From the NCBI GenBank assembly GCA_037447655.1, contig JBBHKE010002396.1, positions 1 to 46,880 of the forward strand: a stretch of DNA of 46,880 bases, given 5' to 3'. A program made the translations under genes and the position numbers. Position 1 is the first letter of the stretch. Each line of letters opens with the position of its first letter. This stretch comes from Zygnema cylindricum. Lineage: Eukaryota; Streptophyta; Zygnematophyceae; Zygnematales; Zygnemataceae. Below are positions 34,431 through 46,300 of this stretch, piece by piece. Under the pieces are notes generated by a model. It was not told the DNA's origin. It ran no database searches and was given only the letters and a program-made list of their open reading frames with translations.

Positions 34431-37400
34431 ATGGTTAAGTTTCTGAAGCCCAACAAAGTAGTGGTGCTGTTACAGGGAAGATATGCAGGTAGGAAGGCTG
34501 TTATTGTGAAGAACTTTGACGACGGGACTTCCGGCAGGCAGTACGGACACGCTTTGGTTGCAGGGATTGCAAAATATCCTCGAAAGGTAAAGTATTTTTT
34601 TATTATTTTTTATCCCCTTTTCTTTTTAAGAACCTCTATCTCTCTTTTTATAAAATTGTCTGTGTGTTTATATTCTCCCCCATTTCTGTCTGTCTGATTG
34701 CTGTATGTCTGTCTGCTTCTTTGTCCACATTTTACTTGTTTCTGTCGTGTGGAGGGTGTTGAAGGATGATGTACCAGAGAGGTGATGGGGTAATTTGTTG
34801 CTGAATTCAATTTAGGTTTGCAATGAAGGAAAGTTACTGAAGAGATGAAAGAATGGATTGAGGGGAAGAAGGAAAGAAGAGGGACGAGATGCAAGGGAGG
34901 ATTCAGTATTTGTACGAGGGGCAATTAGGAGAAGAGAGAATTTTGAATGTTATACCGAACGCTAGTTCTCTTAGTAGGTATTATTTTTGACTGAAAACAC
35001 AACCAGTGTGTGGCTTCAACCTACTTCCATAGTGAACACAATATTATTCCGGTGCTAAATTGTTAGAGAGACGAGGAAAGATTTGAGCTCCAATTAGGTC
35101 AATAATTATGTTTTGTTGTATTAGGGTTTCTGGCGTCTAGTTAGAGATAGTTGTAATAACATTCTATGGATGACAAAGTTTCAAGACATTTTGTAGCACT
35201 CCTGCTTTTACCAGCATTATGCTTGCTCCTCACTCGTTTCGTCTTTCCTTTCCTTTTGTGCCTACACAAGTGATAGATATGGAGAGGTATTCCCTTGACG
35301 CAAATATGAATACAGTTTGAACCCGGCCGCCTCAAGAATAAGCAGTATGTTTACTGGCTATTTAGTGAGATTGTTCTTGAAAGGCTGAAAAGAAATCATC
35401 CTATTTTTACGCCTCTTCACAATGATCTCTCATATGATCATATTCTCAGCGTCCTTTGTTTAGCAGACCAAAGCACATGACATGTATGTTGAAAGTACTG
35501 TTAGCCGATAGTTTTTTCAATTAAATCCTGTTGCTTCGATTTTTCACTCTTATCACTCAGATATGTATTAATCCTGGAGGTTGAGAGTCAGAGTCTGTCA
35601 TAAATCTTTATTAAGAGGGTTAGCTATTAGGGTTTATTTGTAGTTTTATGTGTTTTACATTTTTGTAGAGACTTCAACGTATGTAGGTAATCATTTTTTT
35701 CGTAGTCGAATTCTAGAGCTGCAGTTAGTACACCGGTAGCGAAATTGACATTAGGAGAAGGAATGTTTTGAAGTGCTTGGGCTGAAGTGATTGGTATTCA
35801 CCGAGATTTTTCTCTGTGGATGAAGGTCTTATTCATTTATCAATTGCTTAAGTTTTTTTCTGTAAATTTGTTGTCACATTTTGCTGTTTGTTTGTCACAA
35901 CATGCTGAAACATTGCCATGTTCGAATTTATAACTGTGAGGCTCTCTGCTTTATGATGGCTGATCAATGGTTCAACTAAGAATACTTGGTCGTGAAGTTT
36001 AAAGCTACCGCAAATGATGTGTTTTTAAATTTGCTTCACATGGATTTTGCTGGTGTTATTGTTTGTTAAAATCGTTGAGCCAGATTGTGTTTTTTCAGCT
36101 GGTGGATAGTTTGTCTGCATTGTCAGTTGCCACAGCTGTGTTATTAACCATCATTTGAAGCCCTATTTAAAACCCTAATTAGACCAAACCATGGATTACC
36201 ACGTTTTTCTGTTCCATGGTGCATTCTGTTCTGGTTGTTTGGAGTTTGTGACTGAGTAAAGTCGTTTTTTTTGGATGAATCAGGTGACCAAGAAGCTGAG
36301 TGAGAAGCAGCTTGCAAAGCGCTCACGACTAAAAGCGTTCATCAAGGTTGTTAACTACAACCACATTATGCCAACTCGGTGAGTGATTTGATGAGTTATG
36401 TGACTTCATTCAATTTCACAACTTTGGCTTGTCATAGGACTATGTAAATTTTGTCCTAACGAAAGCGCCTATTTTCTTGCACCAACCATATCACAAGACT
36501 TACGAGTTTAAGAAAAGATTGATAATGTCTCTGATAGTTTTCACTTTTGGTGTCTTTTAGAGCATTTAAAAGTAAAATGTATGTGCTTTCAGACTTGGAG
36601 GAACGTCTGCTTTGCTCGTAGAACTTGTGAATTGACTTATAAGGTTTAGGTTTTTCCATTTAGGGCTTGGACAAATCTTATGTTTTCCCATGAACTAAAG
36701 ATGATTTATATATCAATAAGTTGAGTTAGTTTGAAAATGTATGCCTGTTGTTTGAAGTAGTCCAATTGTTTTTAATTTCAAATCACTTCGTTCTTTTTCA
36801 TTTTTAATTTCATCTTTCAGCATCCTTTTCAAGTTTAATTCTATTTTTCAGGGTCTGCTGAGTATCCATTCATTTAATTGTTCCTATGTAGAATGCTACT
36901 ATAGTTATTGATTGTCTTTCTGTTGTACAAAGTGGTTAGTAGAGTGGCAGCTTTCTCTGGCTCACGCCATTTTTATCTCCTGCCGTTCTTTTAAGTCATC
37001 AATGATTCACAAGCTGGTGTCACAAACAGCGTAGTCTTTTTGTGAAGACTAGATATCACTGTTTTTACGTGCAAGATTGGATACTGTTATTTAACTACGA
37101 ATGTTTTGCTAATGCCTTTCCAGGTATCAGTTGGATGTTGATCTGAAGAATGTGGCAACAGTGGAGAAACTTGAGACAGCAGCAAAGAAGGTCGAGGCTC
37201 GCAAGGTACCACTCAACCTTGTTCATTTTTCTTCTTTAAAAAGAACCATATTGAGAAGCGGTTTCTCTGCCCTGGACCTCGTCGTGATTCTGAATCCCTG
37301 TTGTGTTGCACAACTCACGAACTTACAGAAAAACCTCTCAATGAATCCTATGTTTTTAACTGGTACCCTGAATTCGCAGAACAAACATTTCTTAAAATTC

Positions 37401-37578
37401 AAAATGTCGGGTCACTGTGGGCTTTCTTGATTTTGTATTTATCTCGCTGTCTATTTTCAACGCGCATCTGGTCATAATTTGTGTGAATTTGATCGATTTG
37501 CAGGAAACCAAGAAGATTCTCGAAGAGAGGTTCAAGACTGGCAAAAACAGGTGGTTCTTCTCCAAGCTTCGATTTTAA
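34431..37578 (+). CDS. RPL27: 60S ribosomal protein L27 (eL27), four exons
   Basis: Cytosolic large-subunit ribosomal protein. Exons: 34431-34586, 36284-36378, 37124-37205, 37504-37578; sum 408 nt, 135 aa, equal to the usual plant length. It starts [20 protein letters not shown] and contains the KOW-type segment [20 protein letters not shown]. Then come [14 protein letters not shown], the basic [36 protein letters not shown], and the invariant end [10 protein letters not shown]. All introns are GT-AG; intron 1 is 1.7 kb. No frame damage, so this is a working gene. The start follows GCAGCC, a good plant initiation context. Confidence 0.97.
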
Positions 37579-39162
37579 GCTGATGGTGTCATGCATAGAA
37601 GATATTTTTTGCAGCTCGCGCCCTCACTTGGAAGAAATTTATCTAGAGAAATCAATTCTTGAATGAAAGTGAAGCTTGGTTGGTCCTGTTTTTGGCAAAT
37701 CGAGCAGCAAGTTTGTTCTTTTTCTGTTATTGAACTTGTGGTGACGGTCTATTTGCTATTATGATGTTTGTCTATGTGAATTTGGATTTCTCATACATTA
37801 GAATGTTTTGCATGTTTTGTACAGTGCTTACACTTCGTTCTATGGCTCACAGTACATCTGAAGCATCTTACAAACACTGTTATTCAATTCACTATTCCAG
37901 TAAACTTGGCCAAACAAAAAAAAGTCTCTTGAAGTTTAAAAACGTGCCAAGCTCTGATCGTGTCTTTGAATTTTCTTTCAGTTTTTGAAACTTTTGGGCA
38001 AAACAGCAAGGAAACAACAAAATAAGTTTGAGTACGGTATAACACCTCAGGCATAACGTAGACTGTTTTTAACTACATCGATCTTGCATTGCACATCTCT
38101 GGATATATGCAATGAAACTGCTCGGTTTATTAAATATGGAAGCAAAAATGTTTAGGCGCATGACAAGAACCCATAACACTACCTTGTAATTTCCTATTCT
38201 CTTCAATGAAAAGTTTTGAAAAACGAAGTATGCTCTTCCAGTTGATTTACCGATATTGGCATAGGATCTATTGAGTGTTTTTGGTTATGCCAGATCATCT
38301 GATTGCCACTAATTTCATCAGAATCATCTACATACATTTAATTTCTCACACGTTTCTCATTCCAGACGGGATTAAGTCTGGAGAGGATTTAAAATCTATA
38401 AGTTGCTGCATATTATGCCACATTTTTGCTGGTAGTTTTGTAACAGTCTCAGTTCTAAGAACGTATCATACATTCGAAAGCTACTGACTAAATAATAATT
38501 TTATCAAATTTTGTCCTCTGTCGTGAGTACATAAGAATGTCAAATTTGGAGGCTTTCAGAGTCTTGCTCAAAGGCTTTTCAATTTTTTTTGGAAACATCT
38601 GGAATCTGCAGTTTGCAGTCCCTTACTATGAAACATGGGACATAACAAATATCTGCTCATGTCAATCAGAATTCATTTCTTCATAGAGTACCTGGTTTCT
38701 GTAAGGTCTTGTCATTTAATTTTTATCTCTTTCAGCTCCCTTTGCAATCTATTCCAGTATTCACTGTCATGAAAAACTCTATATTATATATTGTAAAAAG
38801 GCCAACTTGCATCAAATTACATGCCAAGCTGTTATAACCATCAAATAATACAAATTACTGTTGAACTCCGAACTCGGGTCCAATCTCCTAGTTCCCACAA
38901 GTACATAAAACCACGAAATTAAAACAATCCCAACAAACTAATAAAAGGAGTTAAAATATTATACAAGAAGACTTTAAATTGCTTCAGAATATACAAATTA
39001 TCTTTCCAGCTGTCTTCCAGATTCACCATTTTTTTTTTTTTTTTGCTTTTTATTTTTATATGTTGGTTTTTTTTCCTTATCTCCTTTTTTTCTAATTCAC
39101 CATTTCCCTAGATCCTGTTTAATGTCCTTTCTAACTATACAGAAACATTTACCGACAAGGAA
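37579..39162. other. Intergenic between RPL27 and the HflX gene ends
   Basis: Convergent 3' ends: RPL27 3' UTR at the left and the minus-strand HflX 3' UTR beyond the right edge. AT-rich, with T runs near 39031-39046. No exon or RNA gene recognised. Confidence 0.4.
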
Positions 39163-39424
39163 GGTGGGACGAGGGAGAGGGAGAGAGAGGAATGGGAGAT
39201 GAAAGAGGGGAGGGAAAGGAGTAAGGAGAGAGGGAGGGAAGGGAGAAGAGAGGGAGGGAGGGGAGAGACGGGGAGCAAGAGATAAGAGAAGACGAAGAGG
39301 TAGACACAGAGGCAGAGGAAGTGAGAGGGAGAGGGAGGGAGAGGAGGAAGGGTAGAGGAAGGAGGGAGGGAGAAGAAAGGCAGAGGGAGAGGGAGAGGGA
39401 GAGGGAGAGGAAGAGGGAGAGGGA
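39163..39424. repeat. GAGAGG-rich low-complexity tract
   Basis: About 260 bases of GGGAGA/GAGGGA repeats in the 3' flank of the HflX gene. The Ser/Pro/Leu-rich open frame on its minus strand is an artefact. Confidence 0.85.
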
Positions 39425-39480
39425 ATTTTACACTCCACTATTTCCCACATTTTCTTCAAAATAAATGAATTTCCAACATT

Positions 39481-40316
39481 TCAAACATCAATTTCAATAA
39501 TCGTTTCGCGCCCCGGGATGTTTGAAAAATTGAGGTTGGGAATTTGAGATATATCGTTGGAAATAAAATCCTTAGACACAAAATTTAGTGTGGATATTTG
39601 TCGATCGTACGAGGCAAGCTGGCGAGATAAAGACAAAGGAACATAGGCATTAACATATGTGCCTTCCGGTAGATATTCCTGAATTTAAAACAAAAGAAAA
39701 ACAATAAAGAAAATGTCAAAAGAAGTCTCCACAATAAAAACATTCCAAAAAAAAAAAAAAAAATCCCAAAAGAAAAATGAACAAGATAGAAAACCCCGAA
39801 ATATAAGACCCAAAAAACACAACGATTATTAACAGCATGAAGATTTTGGAAATTGAGATGTAGGTATCCTCTCAATCTCTCTCATCTCTCCTCTCGTTTT
39901 ACTTCTCTTTTCTCCTCCCTTCTCTCCTCTCTTACTCCCGCCTCTATGTCGTTCTCTCTCTCTTTCTCTCTCTCCCCCTCTCATTTTCTGTTGTTTTGGA
40001 AACCTTCAGTACTCTCTATATCTAGTGTGTGAGAAAGAGATTAAGGACTTAGTCACTTTTGTTTCCAGACTGAATTATAGTAGACAAGTGTTGGTGTGGT
40101 GTGTAACTCCGCAGGGAGTACACAGGCTTGGTACACTCCTGGGACACGTGTCAGTTCGTGAGACGGGGGACAGAGTCAACCGTCATTTTGTAAGTGAAAT
40201 ATTGACTGCGCAGTCATTTCAGGTACTTATCATTTTGGCGGCAATCAGATTTAAGTTTGATGTAAATATTTCCGTCTATCAGGGTTTAGGGTTCTAGTTG
40301 ACTCACTTACATATAT

Positions 40317-40359
<43 letters not shown>

Positions 40360-43300
40360 ACTTAAATTACTCTTGTAGGAAGGAATTCCTTGTATGCAAA
40401 AACTGTGAGGCAGTTTTGGGGGGTTATCAATTATAAAGATCATTGTGATCTTTTGGCAGAACTGTTTGAAATTCTGCATGTGGGTTCTTTGTGTTATTGT
40501 CTTTACTTTGGCAAATTTGCAGACCTAGGGTGTGTCTGGTTTGATTGAGACTTCATTATTAAGTCAGTATTCTGCGAGTTTATCGTCAGAGTTTCCTACT
40601 GTGTGCCTGTGTTATTATTATGGCAACTGCTGGTGATTCTTCTACTTCTTCTGTGACACCAGTTGCCTTGTTATTATTATGGCGTGATTCTTCTACTTCT
40701 TCTGTGACACCAGTTGCCTCATTACAACAGGTTATGGGCCCACCCTCACAGATCCCGGTGTTTAATGGGCGAAAATATGTGTATTGGGCTGATTTGACTA
40801 AGTCCTACCTTAAGCAAGTAAATTTGTATGATGTGGTTTCCGGTGCTCTTCCGGATACATCTGTAGATTTTGACAAGAAAAATGAAGATGCATTACATGT
40901 CCTCAAATTCCTCTTATTAGAAGATTTGAACATGACATATATCCAAATCCCTACGACATCTGAAATATGGAAGGCTTTGCGAGAGTCTTCTGTCCTTGCT
41001 AATGAGCAGAATGAAGTTATAACTACTAAAAAATTTTGGGATTATAAATATACCGGAGGTGATATGAACTCTTATTGTAATGGCTTGAAACTTTTATTGT
41101 CGGAAAATGCATGTTCCGGGGGGAAGTTTCCTCCATATCATCAAGCTATGATTTTAATGAGAGGGCTTCCTACTGAATATAAAGGAGTTGCAGGTTAGTT
41201 AAAAAGGTTAGAGAAGAGTAGATTGAATATAGCTGTAGCGGAAGCTTATATTTTAGAGGAAGAGGCCACTCAGATAGCCTTGAACGGCGGAAATCCAGCG
41301 GTAGCTTACAATGCTCAAACATATAGGTCGACTGGATTTTCTGGAAATAGGAATTTCAACCCTAATCAGAATTACAGGCAATATGATAGGTGTGCCTATT
41401 ATTTTGGTCAAGGTCATGTGTTTCAGCTGTGTCCGACATTTATAAAAGCGTGTGAAACAAGAAGTTATCGTGTGGGACGGAAGGTGCGAGAGGATTCATC
41501 ATCAAAACTGCAAGCATCAAAACTGCCGTTCAAAAATGCGACGTTCTTTGCAATTGACGAGACGCCACAAGACAAACAAGCGGAAGAAAAAGATGATGTG
41601 GTCAGATTTCCACAATCAGATGATGATGAGTTCTTTGCACTTGCAAAGGATCTCATGGAAGGACCTCAAGAGAATGTTTGGATTATGGACTCCGGGTGCT
41701 CCTCCCCACATGTGCGGCAATCGGGCTTACTTCAAAACCCTTACTCCAATTCCCACTCGTCGGATTTATTACGCGGATGACAGCGGTGTGGAGGCAACGA
41801 CAAGGGGAAGTGTGGAGTTAGCATATGACATCAATGGTCAGATTGTAAAGAAAACCTTACATGATGTTCTCTATATTCCAAAATTTAAGAAAAAATTGTT
41901 TTCCACTTCAATAGCAGAAATGAAGGGATTTGAAATTTTGCAGAAAAATGGAAAAAATATAGTAAGCAAAGATGGAAAAGTAGCCTTAGTAGGAACTCGA
42001 GGCCCAAATTTGTTATACCGGATGGACTTAGCTAATGAAATTGACTTTGCAAACTCTAGTGTCCTTCCGAAAAATGTTTTGTGGCATAAAAGACTCGGTC
42101 ATGTTCATCATGAAAGGCTTGATAAAATGGTAAAACAAAATATGATAGAAGGTGTCAAATTAGGAAAAAAGATTCTCATGTTTGTGATGGATGTGCTTTG
42201 GGAAAGCTTCATAAGCTGCCCCTACCTCAGGTAGCGGACAACTGGGCCATGGTTTTGCTGCAAATAATTCATTCTGATGTGTGGGGACCGTCAAAAGTCC
42301 TTTCACTTAGTGGCAGCCGATTTTTGGTCATTTTTATCGATGATTTCTCAAGATATAGCAAAGTTTACTTTATGAAGGAGAAGAGTGAAGTGTTTAATCA
42401 CTTCAAGCATTTTGAGGTTTGGGCGGAAAAACTTCACAAAAAGCATATTCTTTCCCTTCGTTCCGACAACGGTGGTGAATATATTTCCAATGCATTTTCA
42501 GATTATTTGAAAGAAAATGGCATCTCTCGTCAGTTTACAGTTCCCCATACTCCAGTGCAAAACGGAGTATCTGAAAGACTTAATCGAACTTTAACGGAAA
42601 GTGCAAAATCTATGATGTTAGATAAAAGTATAGACTTTAAATTTTGGGATGAGGCTTTCTCTTGTGCTTCGTATATTAGGAATAGAATAGAAACTAGAGC
42701 GGTCAAAGGGAAAACACCCTATGAAGTGTGGACTGGAAAAAAACCTAATGTTAGTCACTTTCGGGTCTTTCGTAGTAAATGTTTTATTTTAGATAATTGT
42801 CCTATTTCCAAGCTTAGTCCAAAAATTGTTCCCGAGATATTTATGGGATATGATGATGAGTCGGTTGGCGATAGAGTATACAATACGGATAGAAAAACTC
42901 TTCAAGTTGATAAAAATATTCAGGTTAAGGAAAAGAGTCAATCGGTTGATGTGTTTGGCATGACAGATTTTGAAAAACATGCCAAAATTCAAGAATATGT
43001 AATTTTTGAAAATCTTCCTCTTTCTTTTTCTACAATTTTTTCCTCAATGGATGGAGGATCAACTCCAACTTCGGACAATCCGGATGTTCAGCCTCCTCCT
43101 CCTCCTCCTCCTCCTCCTGGACATCCTCCTCCGCCTCCTCCTCCTCCTCCTCCTCCTCCTCCTCCTTCTCAACAGACACGTACGACTCGAACAATTTTAG
43201 CCTCAGATTTTTCGGGGGGAAGAAGGCAAAGTAGCAGGCTGCGAGGTGAACGGGTGGAGCTTCCAAGGGGAAGAAGGCAAAGTGGCAGGCTGACAGGTGA

Positions 43301-46300
43301 ACGGGTGGAGCTTGCTCTATTTTTTCTGCCAGTATGATGGAACTGGTCACCATACAGGAGGCTTTTTCAGCACCGGAAAATGATCAATGGATTTCAGCAG
43401 TGATCCACGAAATGAGATTGATAATGGAGGCTCAAACTTGGGAGCTTGTTGAGCTTCCGCCGGATCGAAAGACAATCGGCTGTAAGTGGGTCTTTAAAGT
43501 TAAGTTAAATCCGGATAATTTTATTGAAAGATATAAGGCTCGGCTTGTTGCAAAAGACTATAATCAAAAAGAGGAAATTGACTATGAAGAGACTTTCTCT
43601 CCAGTTGTCCGGTTTCCAACTATTAGAATTTTGTTGTCATTAGCAGGCATTGAGGATATGGATTACATCAAATGGATGTTAAGACGACTTTCTTGCATGG
43701 AGACTTAGAGGAAGTGATTTATATGAGGCAACCTGAAATGTATGCAGAGACCGGAAAAGAAAATTTGGTATGTAAGCTGTTGAAATCTTTGTACGGTTTG
43801 AAACAGGCTCCACGTCAATAGAATATGAAACTAGATGAGTTTCTAACTAGTCTCGGTTTTGTAAGAAATAGTTATGATCACTCAGTTTATGTTATGGAAG
43901 GGGAAGATAGAATTATATACATTGCGTGTATGTAGATGATTTGTTGCTACTAAGTAAGTCATTAAATGAGATTAAAAAAATAAAGGCGGCCTTGAATTCT
44001 AGATTTGAAATGAAAGATTTAAGAGAGGCAAAGTATATTCTTGGAATTCAAGTGGAAAGGGATAGAGATAGAAAAATAATCTATCTAACGCAGCGAGAAG
44101 CGATTGGGAATATGCTTGCATGGCAGAGGCAAAGGGAAGTGCCACTCCCATGGAATTTAAGCAAAAGGTAGAAGGCATGGAGACCGATGGAGGAGTCATT
44201 TTTGATGACATCTTGGAATCAGGGGAGGCAGATTCTTGGAATCAGGGGAGGCAGATTCTATGGCTGCCATACCATACCGTCAGATTGTAGGGAGCCTAAT
44301 CTACTTCATGAACTGCACACGGCCGGATATTGCGACAACAGTTAAGCTTTATGTCAGAGTCACAGGAGATCGGATTGGGAGGCAGCAAAGAGGGTTCTTC
44401 GATACCTAGCAGGGACAAGGAATCTGCGACTTGCTCTCGGTTGAGATGAAGTCAAAATTCAGACTTGGAGCGATGCGAGCTACGGAGACATGCCAAGCCG
44501 CCGCTCTACCACCGCATTCATTTTGAAGATTGGAAGTGGAAAATGCTGCTGGAGCAGCAAGCTTTAGAAAGTCAATGCTCAGTCTACAATGGAGGCTGAA
44601 TACATAACAACAAGCTCAGCTGTCAAGGAGTTACTTTGGGTAAAGTCTCTCTTTTAAGAATTTCATTTCATGCAATCTGAACCGCAAATAGTGTGGTGTG
44701 ACAACCAGGCAGCTATAGCGATTTGCATCTAACCCAAGTCATCACTTCAAAGGCAAGCACATTGATATCAAACTGCACTTTGTAAGAGAGAATGTGATGA
44801 ACAGAATTTTAAAACTCAGTTATCTGCCGGATGAGAAGATGGTAGCAGATATGATGACTAAGCCTCTCCCTGCAGCTAAATTGCAGTTTTGTAGAAAGGC
44901 ATGTGGACTTGGTGACTGAGAGAGTCTAACGGTTTAGGGGAGTGTTGTTTTGGAAACCTTTATTACTCTCTATATCTAGTGTGTGAGAAAGAGATTAAGG
45001 ACTTAGTCACTTTTGTGTACAGATTGAATTAGTAGACAGGTGTTGGTGTGGTGTGTAACTCCGAAGGGAGTACACAGGCTTGGTACACTCCAAGGACACG
45101 TGTCAATCCGTGAGACGGCGGACAGAGTCAACCGTCATTTTGGAAGTGAAATATTGACTACGCAGTCATTTCAGGTACTTATTATTTTGGCGGCAATCAG
45201 ATTTAAGTTTGATGTAAATATTTCCGTCTGTCAAGGTTAAGGGTTCTAGTTGACTCACTTACATATATAGGACTTAAATTACTCTTATTGGAAGGAATTC
45301 CTTGTATGCAAAAAATGTGAAGCAGTTTTGGGGGTTTATCAATTATAAAGATCATTGTGATCTTTTGGCAGAACTGTTTGAAATTCTGCATGTGGGTTTT
45401 TTGTGTTATTTTCTTGACTTTGGCAAATTTGCAAACCTAAGGTGTGTCTGGTTTGATTGAGACTTCATTGTGAAGTCAGTAGTCTACGGGTTTATCGTGA
45501 GAGTTTCTTATTGTGTGCCTGTGTTATTATTAGGGCAACTGTTGGTGATTCTTCTGCTTCTTTTGTGACACCAGTTGCCTCATTACAACATTTTCCTCTC
45601 TCTCACACTCAAGTGAGTAGAAGGTAATCTTTTGTTTTCGCTTTTTTTGTCTCTCGTTTTTTGAGGGGAAAGGGGAAGTGGAGTTACTTTTATATTTTCG
45701 ATGATAAATAAGTTTTTCATTCCTGCCTTTGCTTTGTTTTTTTTCTTCTATTAGGCTCCCTTAACTACAGCTACACGGTGAATGATAAATAGTGTTAATC
45801 CCACACTCAGTGGCGGTTATTTTTAACAATTTGTACACAAAATAGAGTGAATAACTCTAACTTTATTTTCTTAACTAATGAAGTTAGCGATTCTACATCA
45901 TCCCTCTCCAGCTTTTCCCCTCTCCCTCTGTCTTCTATTTCTGATAAATGTTGTCCAAGCATTCAAACATCTTTAACTTCATAAAACCCTCAATCGGAAG
46001 GTAACAGTCTCACCTTTCGATTATAATGTCACTATTGAAAATCGGAAAAAATCTATAATAAGTTAAGTACTTAAGACTGCCCAAAAAATGTTCAACATTT
46101 ATAGCGATGGGCAATGTAGTTCTTTTCGCTACTAAATTTAGAGAATTATTAATGTCAGAGCCAATATTTAGTATTAACTACTCTAAATTATGTTTTGCCA
46201 AGTGGCTCATTATTATGGACCACTTCACGGAATAGTGTTATTAACACAACTCCATGATTTTGGAAAAACTAAAGCACTCACACTAGAGTTCTTAACTCTA

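Larger units (their letters stand above)
41686..44920 (+). pseudogene. Copia pol: protease, integrase, reverse transcriptase, RNase H, broken
   Basis: After the protease motif the frame moves to +1 (about 41715-42185) and holds the integrase zinc region [11 protein letters not shown]. It returns near 42190 for CDGCALGK and the integrase core: the first Asp in HSDVWGP (about 42276), the second in RSDNGGEY (about 42465), Glu in NGVSERLNR (about 42570). A proline-rich linker (43091-43168) follows, then a stop at 43335. RT begins near 43334 ([21 protein letters not shown]), shifts at about 43700 ([17 protein letters not shown]), meets TAG at 43819-43821, and carries the YVDDLLLL active site at about 43929. 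RNase H (SDASYGD, TMEAEYI, WCDNQAA) is broken by stops. Catalytic residues remain readable but the protein cannot be made whole. Confidence 0.88.
39989..45590 (+). mobile_element. Ty1/Copia LTR retrotransposon, complete structure but defective coding
   Basis: A 5602-bp element with LTRs 39989-40729 and 44943-45590 that start TGTTG and end CAACA, and 5-bp TTTTC duplications on both sides. Order is gag, protease, integrase, reverse transcriptase, RNase H, which is the Copia order. The polypurine tract is just before the right LTR; the primer site just after the left LTR matches the anticodon arm of initiator tRNA-Met. Stop codons and frame changes break the polyprotein in several places. It lies in the last intron of the HflX gene, opposite to it. 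Confidence 0.94.

Noticed and set aside
39097-39459. Ser/Pro/Leu-rich 120-aa minus-strand frame
   Set aside because: Pure composition effect of the GAGAGG repeat tract.
40730-40760. Standard full-tRNA primer site for the Copia element
   Set aside because: No TGGTATCAGAG-type or other tRNA 3'-end complement follows the LTR; the anticodon-arm match is much better.
43030-43353. Acidic Glu-rich minus-strand frame
   Set aside because: Complement of the CCT repeat in the Copia pol linker.
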